Assembly: GCF_000758305.1 (NCBI RefSeq)
Contig: NZ_CP009458.1
Span: 682,001 to 746,000 of the forward strand
DNA from: Cedecea neteri
GTDB taxonomy: Bacteria > Pseudomonadota > Gammaproteobacteria > Enterobacterales > Enterobacteriaceae
Reading direction: 5' to 3'
Length of the DNA stretch: 64,000 nucleotides
The notes under the pieces were generated by a model. That model saw only the letters and a program-made list of their open reading frames with translations. It was not told the DNA's origin and did not search any database. Each line of letters begins with the position of its first letter. The stretch's first letter is position 1. Made by a program: the position numbers and the translations under genes. This document shows positions 38,535 to 47,116 of the stretch, piece after piece.

Positions 38535-38837
38535 TTACTCAGCGCCGCCGACGAAGTCCAGATTCTGGCCTTCCTTCAGGGTGACGTAAGCTTTTTTCCA
38601 GTCGCTACGACGACCAACACGCTGTCCGTGACGTTTAGTTTTCCCTTTAACTACCAGGGTGTTAACGTCTTTAACTTCAACTTCGAACAGCTTCTGTACA
38701 GCAGCAACGATCTCTGCTTTGGTCGCGTCAGTCGCAACTTTGAGTACGATGGTGTTGGTTTTTTCCATCGCGGTAGACGCTTTTTCAGATACGTGCGGCG
38801 CGCGCAGTACTTTCAGCAGACGTTCTTCACGGATCAT
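38535..38837 (-). CDS. rplW: 50S ribosomal protein L23
   Basis: 100 residues, MIREERLLKVLRAPHVSEKA. Docking site for trigger factor and SRP at the exit tunnel. Overlaps rplD by four bases (ATGA). Confidence 0.99.
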   Translation of the reverse strand: MIREERLLKVLRAPHVSEKASTAMEKTNTIVLKVATDATKAEIVAAVQKLFEVEVKDVNTLVVKGKTKRHGQRVGRRSDWKKAYVTLKEGQNLDFVGGAE

Positions 38838-39439
38838 GCCAGCATCTCCTCAACTTGCTTAACTGCTTCCGCAGTCATAACGACTTTGTCGAAGGCGATC
38901 AGGCTAACTGGGTCGATTGCAGCTACATCGCGCACGTCAACCTTATGCAGGTTGCGAGCGGCCAGGAACAGATTCTCATCCAGTTCACCGGTCACGATCA
39001 GCACATCTTCCAGAGCCATATCTTTCAGTTTCTGAGCAAGCAGCTTGGTTTTCGGTGCTTCAACAGAGAACTGCTCAACAACGATCAGACGATCCTGACG
39101 TACCAGTTCGGACAGGATGCTTTTCAGCGCGCCGCGGTACATCTTTTTGTTAACTTTTTGACTGTGGTCCTGCGGGCGAGCAGCGAAGGTTACGCCACCG
39201 GAACGCCAGATCGGGCTCTTGATAGAACCAGAACGCGCACGGCCGGTACCTTTCTGGCGCCACGGCTTTTTGCCGGAACCAGTTACTTCAGCACGGGTCT
39301 TCTGAGCACGAGTACCCTGACGGGCGCCTGCTGCATAAGCAACAACAACCTGGTGTACCAGCGCTTCGTTGAAGTCACGACCGAAGGTAGTTTCGGAAAC
39401 AGTCAGCGCGCTTTGCGCGTCTTTCAATACTAATTCCAT
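38834..39439 (-). CDS. rplD: 50S ribosomal protein L4
   Basis: 201 residues; exit-tunnel protein with the extended loop KPWRQKGTGRARSGSIKSPI (macrolide region, apparently wild type). In E. coli L4 also represses its own operon by acting on the S10 leader hairpins, which are present at 40453-40560. Confidence 0.99.
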   Translation of the reverse strand: MELVLKDAQSALTVSETTFGRDFNEALVHQVVVAYAAGARQGTRAQKTRAEVTGSGKKPWRQKGTGRARSGSIKSPIWRSGGVTFAARPQDHSQKVNKKMYRGALKSILSELVRQDRLIVVEQFSVEAPKTKLLAQKLKDMALEDVLIVTGELDENLFLAARNLHKVDVRDVAAIDPVSLIAFDKVVMTAEAVKQVEEMLA

Positions 39440-39449
39440 TGCTATCCCC

Positions 39450-40079
39450 TTACGCCTTCACAGCTGGTTTAACGATCAGGTCGCTACCGGTTGCACCCGG
39501 AACCGCACCTTTCACCAGCAGCAGGTTGCGCTCAGCGTCAACACGTACTACGTCCAGGCTCTGAACAGTGACACGTTCGTTACCCAGCTGGCCTGCCATT
39601 TTCTTGCCTTTGAACACTTTGCCCGGAGTCTGGTTCTGACCGATAGAACCCGGAACGCGGTGAGACAAGGAGTTACCGTGGGTAGCGTCCTGGGTACGGA
39701 AGTTCCAGCGCTTAACGGTACCTGCGAAACCTTTACCTTTAGAGGTACCGGTTACGTCAACTTTTTTAACGTCAGCAAACAGTTCAACGCTAATGTCCTG
39801 ACCTACGGTGAACTCTTCGCCTTCAGCAAGACGGAATTCCCACAGACCACGGCCAGCTTCAACGCCAGCTTTAGCGAAGTGACCAGCTTCCGGCTTGGTT
39901 ACACGGTTAGCTTTTTTAGCACCAGTGGTCACCTGAACAGCACGGTAGCCGTCGTTAGCCAGGTCTTTAACCTGAGTAACACGGTTTGCTTCTACTTCAA
40001 TTACGGTTACTGGGATAGAAACGCCGTCTTCAGTGAAGATACGGGTCATACCCACTTTTTTACCGACTAAACCAATCAT
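39450..40079 (-). CDS. rplC: 50S ribosomal protein L3
   Basis: 209 residues, MIGLVGKKVGMTRIFTEDGV. The central extension reaches the peptidyl-transferase centre; it contains GTGKGKGFAGTVKRWNF-like sequence and the Gln (THGNSLSHRVPGSIGQNQTP) that is methylated by PrmB in E. coli. Confidence 0.99.
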   Translation of the reverse strand: MIGLVGKKVGMTRIFTEDGVSIPVTVIEVEANRVTQVKDLANDGYRAVQVTTGAKKANRVTKPEAGHFAKAGVEAGRGLWEFRLAEGEEFTVGQDISVELFADVKKVDVTGTSKGKGFAGTVKRWNFRTQDATHGNSLSHRVPGSIGQNQTPGKVFKGKKMAGQLGNERVTVQSLDVVRVDAERNLLLVKGAVPGATGSDLIVKPAVKA

Positions 40080-40110
40080 TGTTTCAACCTCTCAATCGTC
40101 AATGACCTGA

Positions 40111-40422
40111 TTAACCCAGGCTGATCTGCACGTCTACACCGGCAGCCAGATCCAGACGCATCAGAGCATCAACGGTTTTCTCAGTTGGCTCAACGATGTC
40201 AACCAGACGCTTGTGAGTGCGGATCTCGTACTGATCACGCGCGTCTTTGTTGACGTGCGGAGAGATCAGAACGGTAAAGCGCTCTTTGCGGGTCGGCAGC
40301 GGGATCGGACCACGGACTTGCGCACCAGTGCGCTTAGCAGTCTCGACGATTTCCGCGGTTGATTGATCGATCAGACGATGATCAAACGCTTTAAGGCGGA
40401 TACGGATTCTTTGGTTCTGCAT
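40111..40422 (-). CDS. rpsJ: 30S ribosomal protein S10
   Basis: 103 residues, [20 protein letters not shown]. Head protein that also acts as NusE in rrn antitermination at boxA. First gene of the S10 operon. Confidence 0.99.
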
Positions 40423-40605
40423 GAGACCAGAGCTCCAATTATTTTATAGACGAAAAAAATTACTACTCGCACCCATTACGATTGATGGGGGAGTGTAATC
40501 GTTCATACATAGTCCCCCAATTGGGGACATTGTTTGATAGCAACTGAATGACTTCTACTGACTGCTATCAGGGTTCATATTGAACCAGCGGCCTATTAAG
40601 ACAGC
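40423..40605 (-). promoter_or_regulatory. S10 leader with L4-responsive attenuator hairpins
   Basis: About 180-base leader. A hairpin CTCCCCCAT / ATGGGTGCGAG (40493-40466) followed by a run of seven T residues fits the HE attenuator, and a stem GTCCCC / GGGGAC (40528-40512) lies just upstream of it (HD position). A larger stem TGATAGCA / TGCTATCA lies near 40535-40570. In E. coli L4 binds these to stop transcription and translation of the operon. Confidence 0.8.
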
Positions 40606-40611
40606 CCGCGC

Positions 40612-40639
40612 ATTATACGGGTTTCAGCCCAGCTTGCAA
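40612..40639 (-). promoter_or_regulatory. S10 operon promoter
   Basis: Minus strand TTGCAA (40639-40634), 16-base spacer, TATAAT (40617-40612), then GC-rich GCGCGGGC discriminator. Start site expected near 40605. Confidence 0.88.
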
Positions 40640-40810
40640 GTCATATGGGTTGAAATTTCACCGACACCCTTCATTTAGTTAGTTTCGATCTAAGTTAACC
40701 CTACATCTGCGAGGCATCGCGCAGTATCACACGCCAAATTCAGCGGTTGATAGGTTCGGCCTACGCAACGGCGTAGCATCCAGGGGGTTCATCCTCCGCG
40801 GGACAAAAAG

Positions 40811-41290
40811 ATGATACTTACCGACATGCAGACCGCCTGGCTACTCCCCATCGCTGTTTTGCTCTATTTTTTCCTGGCACTAGCGCTAAGCTTAAGTGAT
40901 TTCAAAACCATGCATCTACCAGACAGACTTACCCTCCCCTTACTGTGGTTGGGACTGTTGTTTCATAGTCTGGTTAACCCCCTCCATGTTCATCATGCCG
41001 TATTAGGCGCGGTTGCCGGCTACCTTTTCCTGTGGGTTATTTTTCATCTCTTCCGTTTTGCTACCGGTAAAGAAGGATTGGGTTATGGTGATTTCAAACT
41101 ACTGGCAGCAATTGGAGCCTGGAGCTACTGGCAGTACTTACCGATTATCGTCGCTTTGGCGTCTTCTCTGGGCATAGTTTACGCAGGAATACTTTATCTG
41201 CTCAGGCGCCGAGAAATCATTGAAATGCCTTTTGGCCCCTGGCTTGCACTCTCGGGCTGGACGAATTTTTGCTGGCAGGTGTTTGGATGA
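40811..41290 (+). CDS. Orphan prepilin-peptidase-like protein (A24 peptidase, HopD/GspO type)
   Basis: 159-residue polytopic membrane protein with the aspartyl (A24) peptidase region of type IV prepilin peptidases: first Asp in LSLSDFKTMHLPD (about residues 31-39) and the GxGD motif in GLGYGDFK (about residues 89-96). The N-terminal cytoplasmic methyltransferase/zinc domain of full GspO/PilD (four Cys) is absent, so the protein is about two thirds of the E. coli K-12 length. Similar short versions (hopD) are known in Salmonella. In E. coli a complete type II secretion cluster lies here; none is seen in this window. Substrates, if any, are unknown. Confidence 0.85.
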   Translation: MILTDMQTAWLLPIAVLLYFFLALALSLSDFKTMHLPDRLTLPLLWLGLLFHSLVNPLHVHHAVLGAVAGYLFLWVIFHLFRFATGKEGLGYGDFKLLAAIGAWSYWQYLPIIVALASSLGIVYAGILYLLRRREIIEMPFGPWLALSGWTNFCWQVFG

Positions 41291-41302
41291 GGTATCAAAG
41301 AA

Positions 41303-41324
41303 GACAGAGGGGAGCCCCTCTGTC
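41303..41324. repeat. Perfect inverted repeat between the convergent gspO-like gene and bfr
   Basis: Ten-base arms GACAGAGGGG / CCCCTCTGTC with a two-base centre. Probably a bidirectional transcript end, though no T run follows on either strand. Confidence 0.6.
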
Positions 41325-41338
41325 CTGATCATGCGGGA

Positions 41339-41812
41339 TTACTCTTCCCGTATCTGAGCCTGCAGATAGTTCTGGATGCCCAGCTTCTGAATTAAATCCA
41401 GTTCAGTTTCGAGCCAGTCGATATGGCCTTCTTCATCGGCAAGAATTTCGATCATCAGATCACGACTGACATAATCATGAACTTTATCGGCATAGGCGAT
41501 AGCTTCACGCAAGTCTTTAGCACCATCGAGTTCCAGCTTCAGGTCCGAGCGAAGCATCTCTTCGACATCTTCACCAATACCCAGCTTGCCGAGGTCCTGC
41601 AGATTTGGAATGCCTTCGAGGAAGAGAATACGCTCGATATACTTATCAGCGTGCTTCATTTCATCGATTGACTCGTGATACTCGACGTCGTTGAGACGTT
41701 TTAATCCCCAGTTTTTGAACATGCGGGCATGCAGAAAATACTGGTTAATCGCGACAAGCTCGTTTCCCAATAATTTATTGAGATAATTTATTATCTTAAC
41801 ATCACCTTTCAT
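41339..41812 (-). CDS. bfr: Bacterioferritin
   Basis: 24-subunit iron-storage cage with haem between subunit pairs. 157 residues. Diiron ligands Glu18, Glu51 and His54 and the haem ligand Met52 are in place (NELVAINQYF; ESIDEMKHADKY); the second-half ligands are in the DEEGHIDWLE motif. The ATG at 41812 follows the family; the frame extends seven codons upstream without a ribosome site. Downstream of bfd, its electron-donor partner. Confidence 0.97.
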   Translation of the reverse strand: MKGDVKIINYLNKLLGNELVAINQYFLHARMFKNWGLKRLNDVEYHESIDEMKHADKYIERILFLEGIPNLQDLGKLGIGEDVEEMLRSDLKLELDGAKDLREAIAYADKVHDYVSRDLMIEILADEEGHIDWLETELDLIQKLGIQNYLQAQIREE

Positions 41813-41883
41813 TTTGACATCCTCCGCTTCCACTTATTGAAGCGTAGATGTCACGGAGTGTAAGTCAAAAAAATGAGCGTGTT

Positions 41884-42078
41884 TTAGGCAATCTCTTTAA
41901 ATTCCGGGATCTGCATTAGCTCGTCTTGCATGATTTCTCGTGCCTGGCGAACGCACTTACCGCACTGATTCCCCACGGGGATAAATTTTCTAAGTTGCTG
42001 AAAAGACTGCGGATGATGTTGTCGCACCGCCTGCCGAATTGTCTTATCACTTACACCGTTACACAAGCAAACGTACAT
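41884..42078 (-). CDS. bfd: Bacterioferritin-associated ferredoxin
   Basis: 64-residue [2Fe-2S] protein that reduces Bfr iron to release it under iron starvation. Four cysteines in the pattern MYVCLCNG...GNQCGKCVRQ. The ATG at 42078 has GGGAG five bases upstream. A likely Fur box lies 31 bases further upstream, in agreement with iron-repressed control in E. coli. bfr follows after 71 bases. Confidence 0.95.
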   Translation of the reverse strand: MYVCLCNGVSDKTIRQAVRQHHPQSFQQLRKFIPVGNQCGKCVRQAREIMQDELMQIPEFKEIA

Positions 42079-42108
42079 GATCACTCCCGCTCAAAAACTG
42101 CGCAAATT

Positions 42109-42127
42109 GTAAATGAGAATGATTGGC
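42109..42127 (-). promoter_or_regulatory. Candidate Fur box upstream of bfd
   Basis: The 19-base stretch GTAAATGAGAATGATTGGC matches the Fur consensus at 13 of 19 positions and lies where a bfd promoter would be. Confidence 0.6.
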
Positions 42128-42236
42128 TTTACAAGGGTTCCGGCGCGGCAGAATGTAGAGAATGGTAATCAAATGCAAAAACTGGCACTAACGGCAGTAA
42201 GAGAGGACTTTCACATGCAAACAGCAAATTTCAGGC

Positions 42237-42267
42237 ATAAAAAAGGGCATCCTAAGATGCCCTTTTC
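42237..42267 (-). terminator. Terminator of the str operon after tufA
   Basis: Stem AAAAGGGCATC / GATGCCCTTTT with a T run on the minus strand, 26 bases beyond the tufA stop. Confidence 0.9.
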
Positions 42268-42292
42268 ACTATTGCATTAAAGTATCAGAGGA

Positions 42293-43477
42293 TTAGCTCA
42301 GAACTTTAGCAACAACACCAGCACCAACGGTACGGCCACCTTCACGGATTGCGAAACGCAGACCGTCGTCCATCGCGATTGGGTGGATCAGGGTAACAAC
42401 CATTTTGATGTTGTCGCCTGGCATTACCATCTCTACGCCTTCTGGCAGTTCGATGGTACCGGTCACGTCAGTTGTACGGAAGTAGAACTGTGGACGGTAG
42501 CCTTTGAAGAACGGAGTATGACGGCCGCCTTCGTCTTTGGACAGGATGTACACTTCAGATTCGAACTTGGTGTGTGGCTTGATAGAGCCTGGCTTAGCCA
42601 GTACCTGACCACGTTCGATTTCTTCACGTTTGATACCACGCAGCAGAACACCTACGTTCTCACCAGCACGGCCTTCGTCCAGCAGTTTGCGGAACATTTC
42701 AACGCCGGTACAGGTAGATTTCGCAGTATCTTTGATACCAACGATTTCAACTTCTTCACCAACTTTAACGATACCGCGCTCTACACGACCGGTAACAACG
42801 GTACCACGACCGGAGATGGAGAATACGTCTTCGATTGGCAGCAGGAACGGCAGGTCGATTGCACGTACTGGTTCTGGGATGTAAGAATCCAGGAAGCCAG
42901 CCAGTTCAACGATTTTAGCTTCCCACTCAGCTTCGCCTTCCAGCGCTTTCAGAGCAGAACCACGGATGATTGGAGTGTCATCGCCTGGGAAGTCGTACTG
43001 AGACAGAAGTTCACGAACTTCCATTTCAACCAGCTCCAGCAGCTCTTCGTCATCAACCATGTCGCATTTGTTCAGGAACACGATGATGTAAGGAACGCCA
43101 ACCTGACGACCCAGCAGGATGTGCTCACGGGTCTGAGGCATAGGGCCGTCAGTCGCAGCAACAACCAGGATAGCGCCGTCCATCTGAGCAGCACCGGTGA
43201 TCATGTTTTTCACGTAGTCGGCGTGCCCTGGGCAGTCAACGTGCGCGTAGTGACGAGTCGGGGTGTCGTACTCAACGTGGGAAGTGTTGATGGTGATACC
43301 ACGAGCTTTTTCTTCTGGTGCGTTATCGATCTGGTCGAATGCACGAGCAGAACCACCGTAGGTTTTAGCCAGAACGGTAGTGATTGCAGCGGTCAGAGTG
43401 GTTTTACCGTGGTCAACGTGGCCGATAGTACCAACGTTAACGTGCGGTTTTGTACGTTCAAATTTTTCTTTAGACAC
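42293..43477 (-). CDS. tufA: Elongation factor Tu
   Basis: GTPase that brings aminoacyl-tRNA to the ribosome. 394 residues. G motifs: GHVDHGKT (19-26), DCPGHADY (about 81-88), NKCD (about 136-139) and the SALKAL region. The second copy (tufB) would be elsewhere. Last gene of the rpsL-rpsG-fusA-tufA operon; its own 71-base gap from fusA may hold an internal promoter. Confidence 0.99.
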   Translation of the reverse strand: MSKEKFERTKPHVNVGTIGHVDHGKTTLTAAITTVLAKTYGGSARAFDQIDNAPEEKARGITINTSHVEYDTPTRHYAHVDCPGHADYVKNMITGAAQMDGAILVVAATDGPMPQTREHILLGRQVGVPYIIVFLNKCDMVDDEELLELVEMEVRELLSQYDFPGDDTPIIRGSALKALEGEAEWEAKIVELAGFLDSYIPEPVRAIDLPFLLPIEDVFSISGRGTVVTGRVERGIVKVGEEVEIVGIKDTAKSTCTGVEMFRKLLDEGRAGENVGVLLRGIKREEIERGQVLAKPGSIKPHTKFESEVYILSKDEGGRHTPFFKGYRPQFYFRTTDVTGTIELPEGVEMVMPGDNIKMVVTLIHPIAMDDGLRFAIREGGRTVGAGVVAKVLS

Positions 43478-43548
43478 GGCTATATTCCTTACTATTGTGC
43501 TCTCACCTTATGGAGAGAGCACGGGATCATTGTGTTAAAAGCGTTGGC

Positions 43549-45663
43549 TTATTTGCCACGAGCTTCGATTACGGCCTGAGCAACGTTGTTAGGTGCGTCA
43601 TCATACTTCAGGAATTCCATGGAGTAAGATGCACGACCTTTGGTCAGAGAACGCAGCTGAGTTGCGTACCCGAACATTTCAGACAACGGAACTTCAGCAT
43701 GAATCTGTACGCCAGTAGCGTTAGATTCCTGGCCTTTCAGCTGACCACGACGACGGCTAAGGTCACCGATAACGTCACCGGTGTTCTCTTCCGGAGTTTC
43801 AACTTCAACCTTCATGATAGGCTCAAGCAGAACTGGTTTAGCTTTCTTAAAGCCATCTTTGAAGGCAATAGAAGCGGCCAGTTTAAACGCCAGCTCGGAG
43901 GAGTCAACGTCATGGTAAGAACCGAAGTGCAGACGCACGCCGAGATCAACAACCGGGTAACCCGCCAGTGGACCAGATTTCAGCTGCTCCTGGATGCCTT
44001 TATCAACGGCAGGAACGTATTCGCCAGGAATTACGCCGCCTTTGATGTCGTTGATGAACTCGTAACCTTTAGGGTTAGAGCCCGGCTCCAGTGGGTACAT
44101 GTCGATAACAACATGACCGTACTGACCACGACCACCAGACTGCTTGGCGTGTTTACCTTCGATATCGGTAACTTTAGCGCGAATCGCTTCGCGGTAAGCA
44201 ACCTGAGGTTTACCGACGTTCGCTTCAACGTTGAATTCACGCTTCATACGGTCAACGATGATGTCGAGGTGCAGCTCACCCATACCGGCGATGATGGTCT
44301 GGTTAGATTCTTCATCAGTCCATACGCGGAATGATGGGTCTTCTTTAGCCAGACGGCCCAGAGCCAGACCCATTTTTTCCTGGTCAGCTTTGGTTTTTGG
44401 TTCAACGGCGATGGAGATTACCGGCTCTGGGAATTCCATACGCTCCAGAATGATAGGCGAATCTGGATCACACAGGGTGTCACCAGTAGTTACGTCTTTC
44501 AGACCGATAGCAGCCGCGATGTCGCCTGCGCGAACTTCTTTGATCTCTTCACGTTTGTTAGCGTGCATCTGAACGATACGGCCAAAGCGCTCACGAGCAG
44601 CTTTAACGGAGTTCAGCACGGTATCACCGGAGTTAACAACGCCGGAGTAAACGCGGAAGAAGGTCAGGTTACCAACGAACGGGTCAGTTGCGATTTTGAA
44701 TGCCAGAGCAGCAAACGGCTCGTCGTCAGTTGCGTGACGCTCAGCCGGAGTGTCTTTACCGTCATCCAGAATACCGTTGATTGCCGGTACGTCGGTTGGT
44801 GCTGGCAGGTAATCGATTACCGCATCCAGCATCGCCTGAACACCTTTGTTCTTAAATGCAGAACCACAGGTAACCAGGATGATTTCGTTGTTCAGAACGC
44901 GCTGACGCAGAGCTTTCTTGATTTCTTCCTCGGTCAGCTCTTCGCCGCCCAGGTATTTTTCCATCAGCTCTTCAGAGGCTTCTGCAGCGGACTCGATCAG
45001 GTTCTGGTGCCATTCGTCAGCCAGGTCCTGCATGTCAGCTGGGATATCTTCGTATTCGAAGGTAACGCCCTGATCTGCATCGTTCCAGTTGATGGCTTTC
45101 ATTTTCACCAGGTCGATAACGCCGGTGAAACCTTCTTCAGCACCAATCGCCAGCTGAAGCGGAACAGGGTTCGCGCCCAGACGGGATTTGATCTGGCCTA
45201 CAACTTTCAGGAAGTTTGCACCCATACGGTCCATTTTGTTAACGAACGCGATGCGTGGAACTTTGTATTTGTTAGCCTGACGCCATACGGTTTCAGACTG
45301 TGGCTGAACACCACCAACTGCGCAGTAAACCATTACTGCACCGTCAAGAACACGCATGGAACGTTCTACTTCGATGGTGAAGTCAACGTGCCCTGGGGTG
45401 TCGATGATGTTTACGCGGTGCGGTTCATACTGCTTAGCCATACCAGACCAGAATGCAGTAGTTGCAGCGGAGGTAATGGTGATACCACGCTCCTGCTCCT
45501 GTTCCATCCAGTCCATGGTTGCAGCGCCGTCATGAACTTCACCGATTTTGTGGTTTACACCGGTGTAGAACAGAATACGTTCGGTAGTCGTGGTTTTACC
45601 GGCGTCGATGTGTGCACTGATACCGATGTTACGGTAGCGTGCAATGGGTGTTGTACGAGCCAT
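43549..45663 (-). CDS. fusA: Elongation factor G
   Basis: Translocase GTPase. 704 residues, as in E. coli. G domain with AHIDAGKTTTTERIL (about 17-31), DTPGHVDFTIEVERS and FVNKMDRMGANF; domains II-V follow, with the tip of domain IV (SGGRGQYGHV) needed for translocation. Sequence in the usual fusidic-acid region looks ordinary. Confidence 0.99.
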   Translation of the reverse strand: MARTTPIARYRNIGISAHIDAGKTTTTERILFYTGVNHKIGEVHDGAATMDWMEQEQERGITITSAATTAFWSGMAKQYEPHRVNIIDTPGHVDFTIEVERSMRVLDGAVMVYCAVGGVQPQSETVWRQANKYKVPRIAFVNKMDRMGANFLKVVGQIKSRLGANPVPLQLAIGAEEGFTGVIDLVKMKAINWNDADQGVTFEYEDIPADMQDLADEWHQNLIESAAEASEELMEKYLGGEELTEEEIKKALRQRVLNNEIILVTCGSAFKNKGVQAMLDAVIDYLPAPTDVPAINGILDDGKDTPAERHATDDEPFAALAFKIATDPFVGNLTFFRVYSGVVNSGDTVLNSVKAARERFGRIVQMHANKREEIKEVRAGDIAAAIGLKDVTTGDTLCDPDSPIILERMEFPEPVISIAVEPKTKADQEKMGLALGRLAKEDPSFRVWTDEESNQTIIAGMGELHLDIIVDRMKREFNVEANVGKPQVAYREAIRAKVTDIEGKHAKQSGGRGQYGHVVIDMYPLEPGSNPKGYEFINDIKGGVIPGEYVPAVDKGIQEQLKSGPLAGYPVVDLGVRLHFGSYHDVDSSELAFKLAASIAFKDGFKKAKPVLLEPIMKVEVETPEENTGDVIGDLSRRRGQLKGQESNATGVQIHAEVPLSEMFGYATQLRSLTKGRASYSMEFLKYDDAPNNVAQAVIEARGK

Positions 45664-45756
45664 TTGATTCCTCTATATCCTGGGACGTTCAAGTTAAGTA
45701 ACCCAAAGCGGGCAGCTTCATGAAGCGCCCGCTTGGGTAACACTACGAAGGATTTA

Positions 45757-46227
45757 TTACCAACGATAGTGAGCGAACGCCTTGTTGGCTTCAGCCATAC
45801 GGTGAACGTCTTCACGTTTCTTCACTGCAGTGCCTTTGTTTTCTGCAGCATCAGACAGTTCATTCGCCAGGCGAAGAGCCATGGATTTATCACCGCGTTT
45901 ACGAGCAGCTTCAACGATCCAACGCATTGCCAGAGCATTACGACGAACCGGACGAACTTCAACTGGAACCTGATAAGTAGAACCACCTACACGGCGGGAC
46001 TTAACTTCGACGGTCGGACGGACGTTGTCCAGAGCGACTTCGAAAGCTTCCAGCTCGTTTTTACCAGAACGCTGAGCCAGGGTTTCCAGCGCGGTATAAA
46101 CGATAGATTCTGCAGTAGATTTTTTACCATCTACCATCAGGATATTTACAAATTTAGCCAGCAGCTCTGATCCGAACTTAGGATCCGGCAGAATTTTACG
46201 CTGACCAATCACGCGACGACGTGGCAT
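45757..46227 (-). CDS. rpsG: 30S ribosomal protein S7
   Basis: 156 residues (the E. coli B length; K-12 carries a longer 179-residue form). Begins MPRRRVIGQRKILPDPKFGS and ends KAFAHYRW. Primary binder of the 30S head and, in E. coli, translational repressor of the str operon through the rpsL-rpsG spacer. Confidence 0.98.
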   Translation of the reverse strand: MPRRRVIGQRKILPDPKFGSELLAKFVNILMVDGKKSTAESIVYTALETLAQRSGKNELEAFEVALDNVRPTVEVKSRRVGGSTYQVPVEVRPVRRNALAMRWIVEAARKRGDKSMALRLANELSDAAENKGTAVKKREDVHRMAEANKAFAHYRW

Positions 46228-46322
46228 AGGAATACTCCGTTGTTAATTCAGGATTGTCCAAAACTCAAAGAGTTTATTTTGACATTAATTTAAAACGTTT
46301 GGCCTTACTTAACGGAGAACCA
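46228..46322 (-). promoter_or_regulatory. S7 autoregulatory site in the rpsL-rpsG spacer
   Basis: The 95-base spacer is close to the E. coli one in length and sequence as I remember it (AAGTAAGGCCAAACGTTTTA and GAGTTTTGGACAATCCTGAA). There S7 binds the folded spacer and blocks coupled translation. The fold was not computed. Confidence 0.6.
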
Positions 46323-46697
46323 TTAAGCCTTAGGACGCTTCACGCCATACTTGGAGCGAGATTGCTTACGGTCTTTAACGCCGGAGCAGTCAAGCGCACC
46401 ACGAACGGTGTGGTAGCGAACACCTGGCAGGTCTTTAACACGACCACCACGGATCAGGATCACGGAGTGTTCCTGCAGGTTGTGACCTTCACCGCCGATG
46501 TAGGAGGTGACTTCAAAACCGTTAGTCAAACGCACACGGCAAACTTTACGCAGTGCGGAGTTTGGTTTTTTAGGAGTGGTGGTATATACACGGGTACATA
46601 CACCACGTTTTTGCGGGCAAGCTTCCAGCGCAGGCACGTTGCTTTTTGCAACTTTGCGTACGCGTGGTTTGCGAACCAGCTGGTTAACTGTTGCCAT
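46323..46697 (-). CDS. rpsL: 30S ribosomal protein S12
   Basis: 124 residues; decoding-centre protein. Lys43, Lys88 and Pro91, the usual streptomycin-resistance positions, are wild type (TTPKKPNSALRK; GGRVKDLPGVRYH). First gene of the str operon, 75 bases after the -10. Confidence 0.99.
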   Translation of the reverse strand: MATVNQLVRKPRVRKVAKSNVPALEACPQKRGVCTRVYTTTPKKPNSALRKVCRVRLTNGFEVTSYIGGEGHNLQEHSVILIRGGRVKDLPGVRYHTVRGALDCSGVKDRKQSRSKYGVKRPKA

Positions 46698-46747
46698 TAA
46701 ATAGCTCCTGGTTTTAGCTTTTGCTTCGTAAACACGTAATAAAACGG

Positions 46748-46764
46748 CCTCATATAATATGAGG
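46748..46764 (-). repeat. Small perfect hairpin in the rpsL leader
   Basis: CCTCATAT / ATATGAGG with almost no loop, inside the transcribed leader between the promoter and rpsL. Role unknown; it may stabilise the 5' end. Confidence 0.6.
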
Positions 46765-46771
46765 ACGCAGA

Positions 46772-46800
46772 ATTTTAGGGCTGAGCCGAAAAGGTGTCAA
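46772..46800 (-). promoter_or_regulatory. str operon promoter
   Basis: Minus strand TTGACA (46800-46795), 17-base spacer, TAAAAT (46777-46772): a near-consensus sigma-70 promoter upstream of rpsL. Confidence 0.9.
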
Positions 46801-46821
46801 GAAATATACAGCGATCCACCG

Positions 46822-47109
46822 TCACCAGGCGAACTGCTGGCTATGTTTTATCGTTAATCTGACGAAATCAGTATAGCCGACACGCTCAACTTTGGACGAA
46901 ATTTGAGCAACAAGACCTCTAGCCTCAACATCTTCTTGCAGAGCGTGAACAGTAATGGGGGCAGAAAGCAGTAATTCAAGCGCCCGGCTGTCATTCAGCG
47001 CGGCAATCACGCCATCTTCAATCAGCAGTAAATCGTCGCCTGGCTGGGTATAACGCAGAATCTCGGTGATATCGCACTGAAAGGGCGAGTGACGTAAGGT
47101 ATGCAACAT
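46822..47109 (-). CDS. tusB: Sulfurtransferase complex subunit TusB
   Basis: 95 residues; part of the TusBCD relay that passes sulfur from TusA to TusE for 2-thiouridine at the tRNA wobble position. Begins MLHTLRHSPFQCDITEILRY and ends KHSQQFAW. The ATG at 47109 matches the family; the longer frame has no support. Seven bases after tusC. Confidence 0.94.
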   Translation of the reverse strand: MLHTLRHSPFQCDITEILRYTQPGDDLLLIEDGVIAALNDSRALELLLSAPITVHALQEDVEARGLVAQISSKVERVGYTDFVRLTIKHSQQFAW

Positions 47110-47116
47110 GAGCGCC

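Noticed and set aside
42173..42280. 35-codon plus-strand frame (MQKLALTAVREDFHMQ...) between bfd and tufA
   Set aside because: No Shine-Dalgarno sequence, and its second half is the tufA terminator stem read backwards.
42383..43579. 398-residue open frame antisense to tufA, and similar long frames antisense to fusA (44563-45723), rplB (37534-38589) and argD (62228-63181)
   Set aside because: All lie opposite strongly conserved genes with biased codon use, which makes long antisense frames common. None has a family-like sequence or a ribosome site.
26766..46697. Unusual or resistance-type residues in RpsL, RpsE, RplD, RplV, EF-G or EF-Tu
   Set aside because: The positions I could check (for example Lys43, Lys88 and Pro91 of S12) are wild type.
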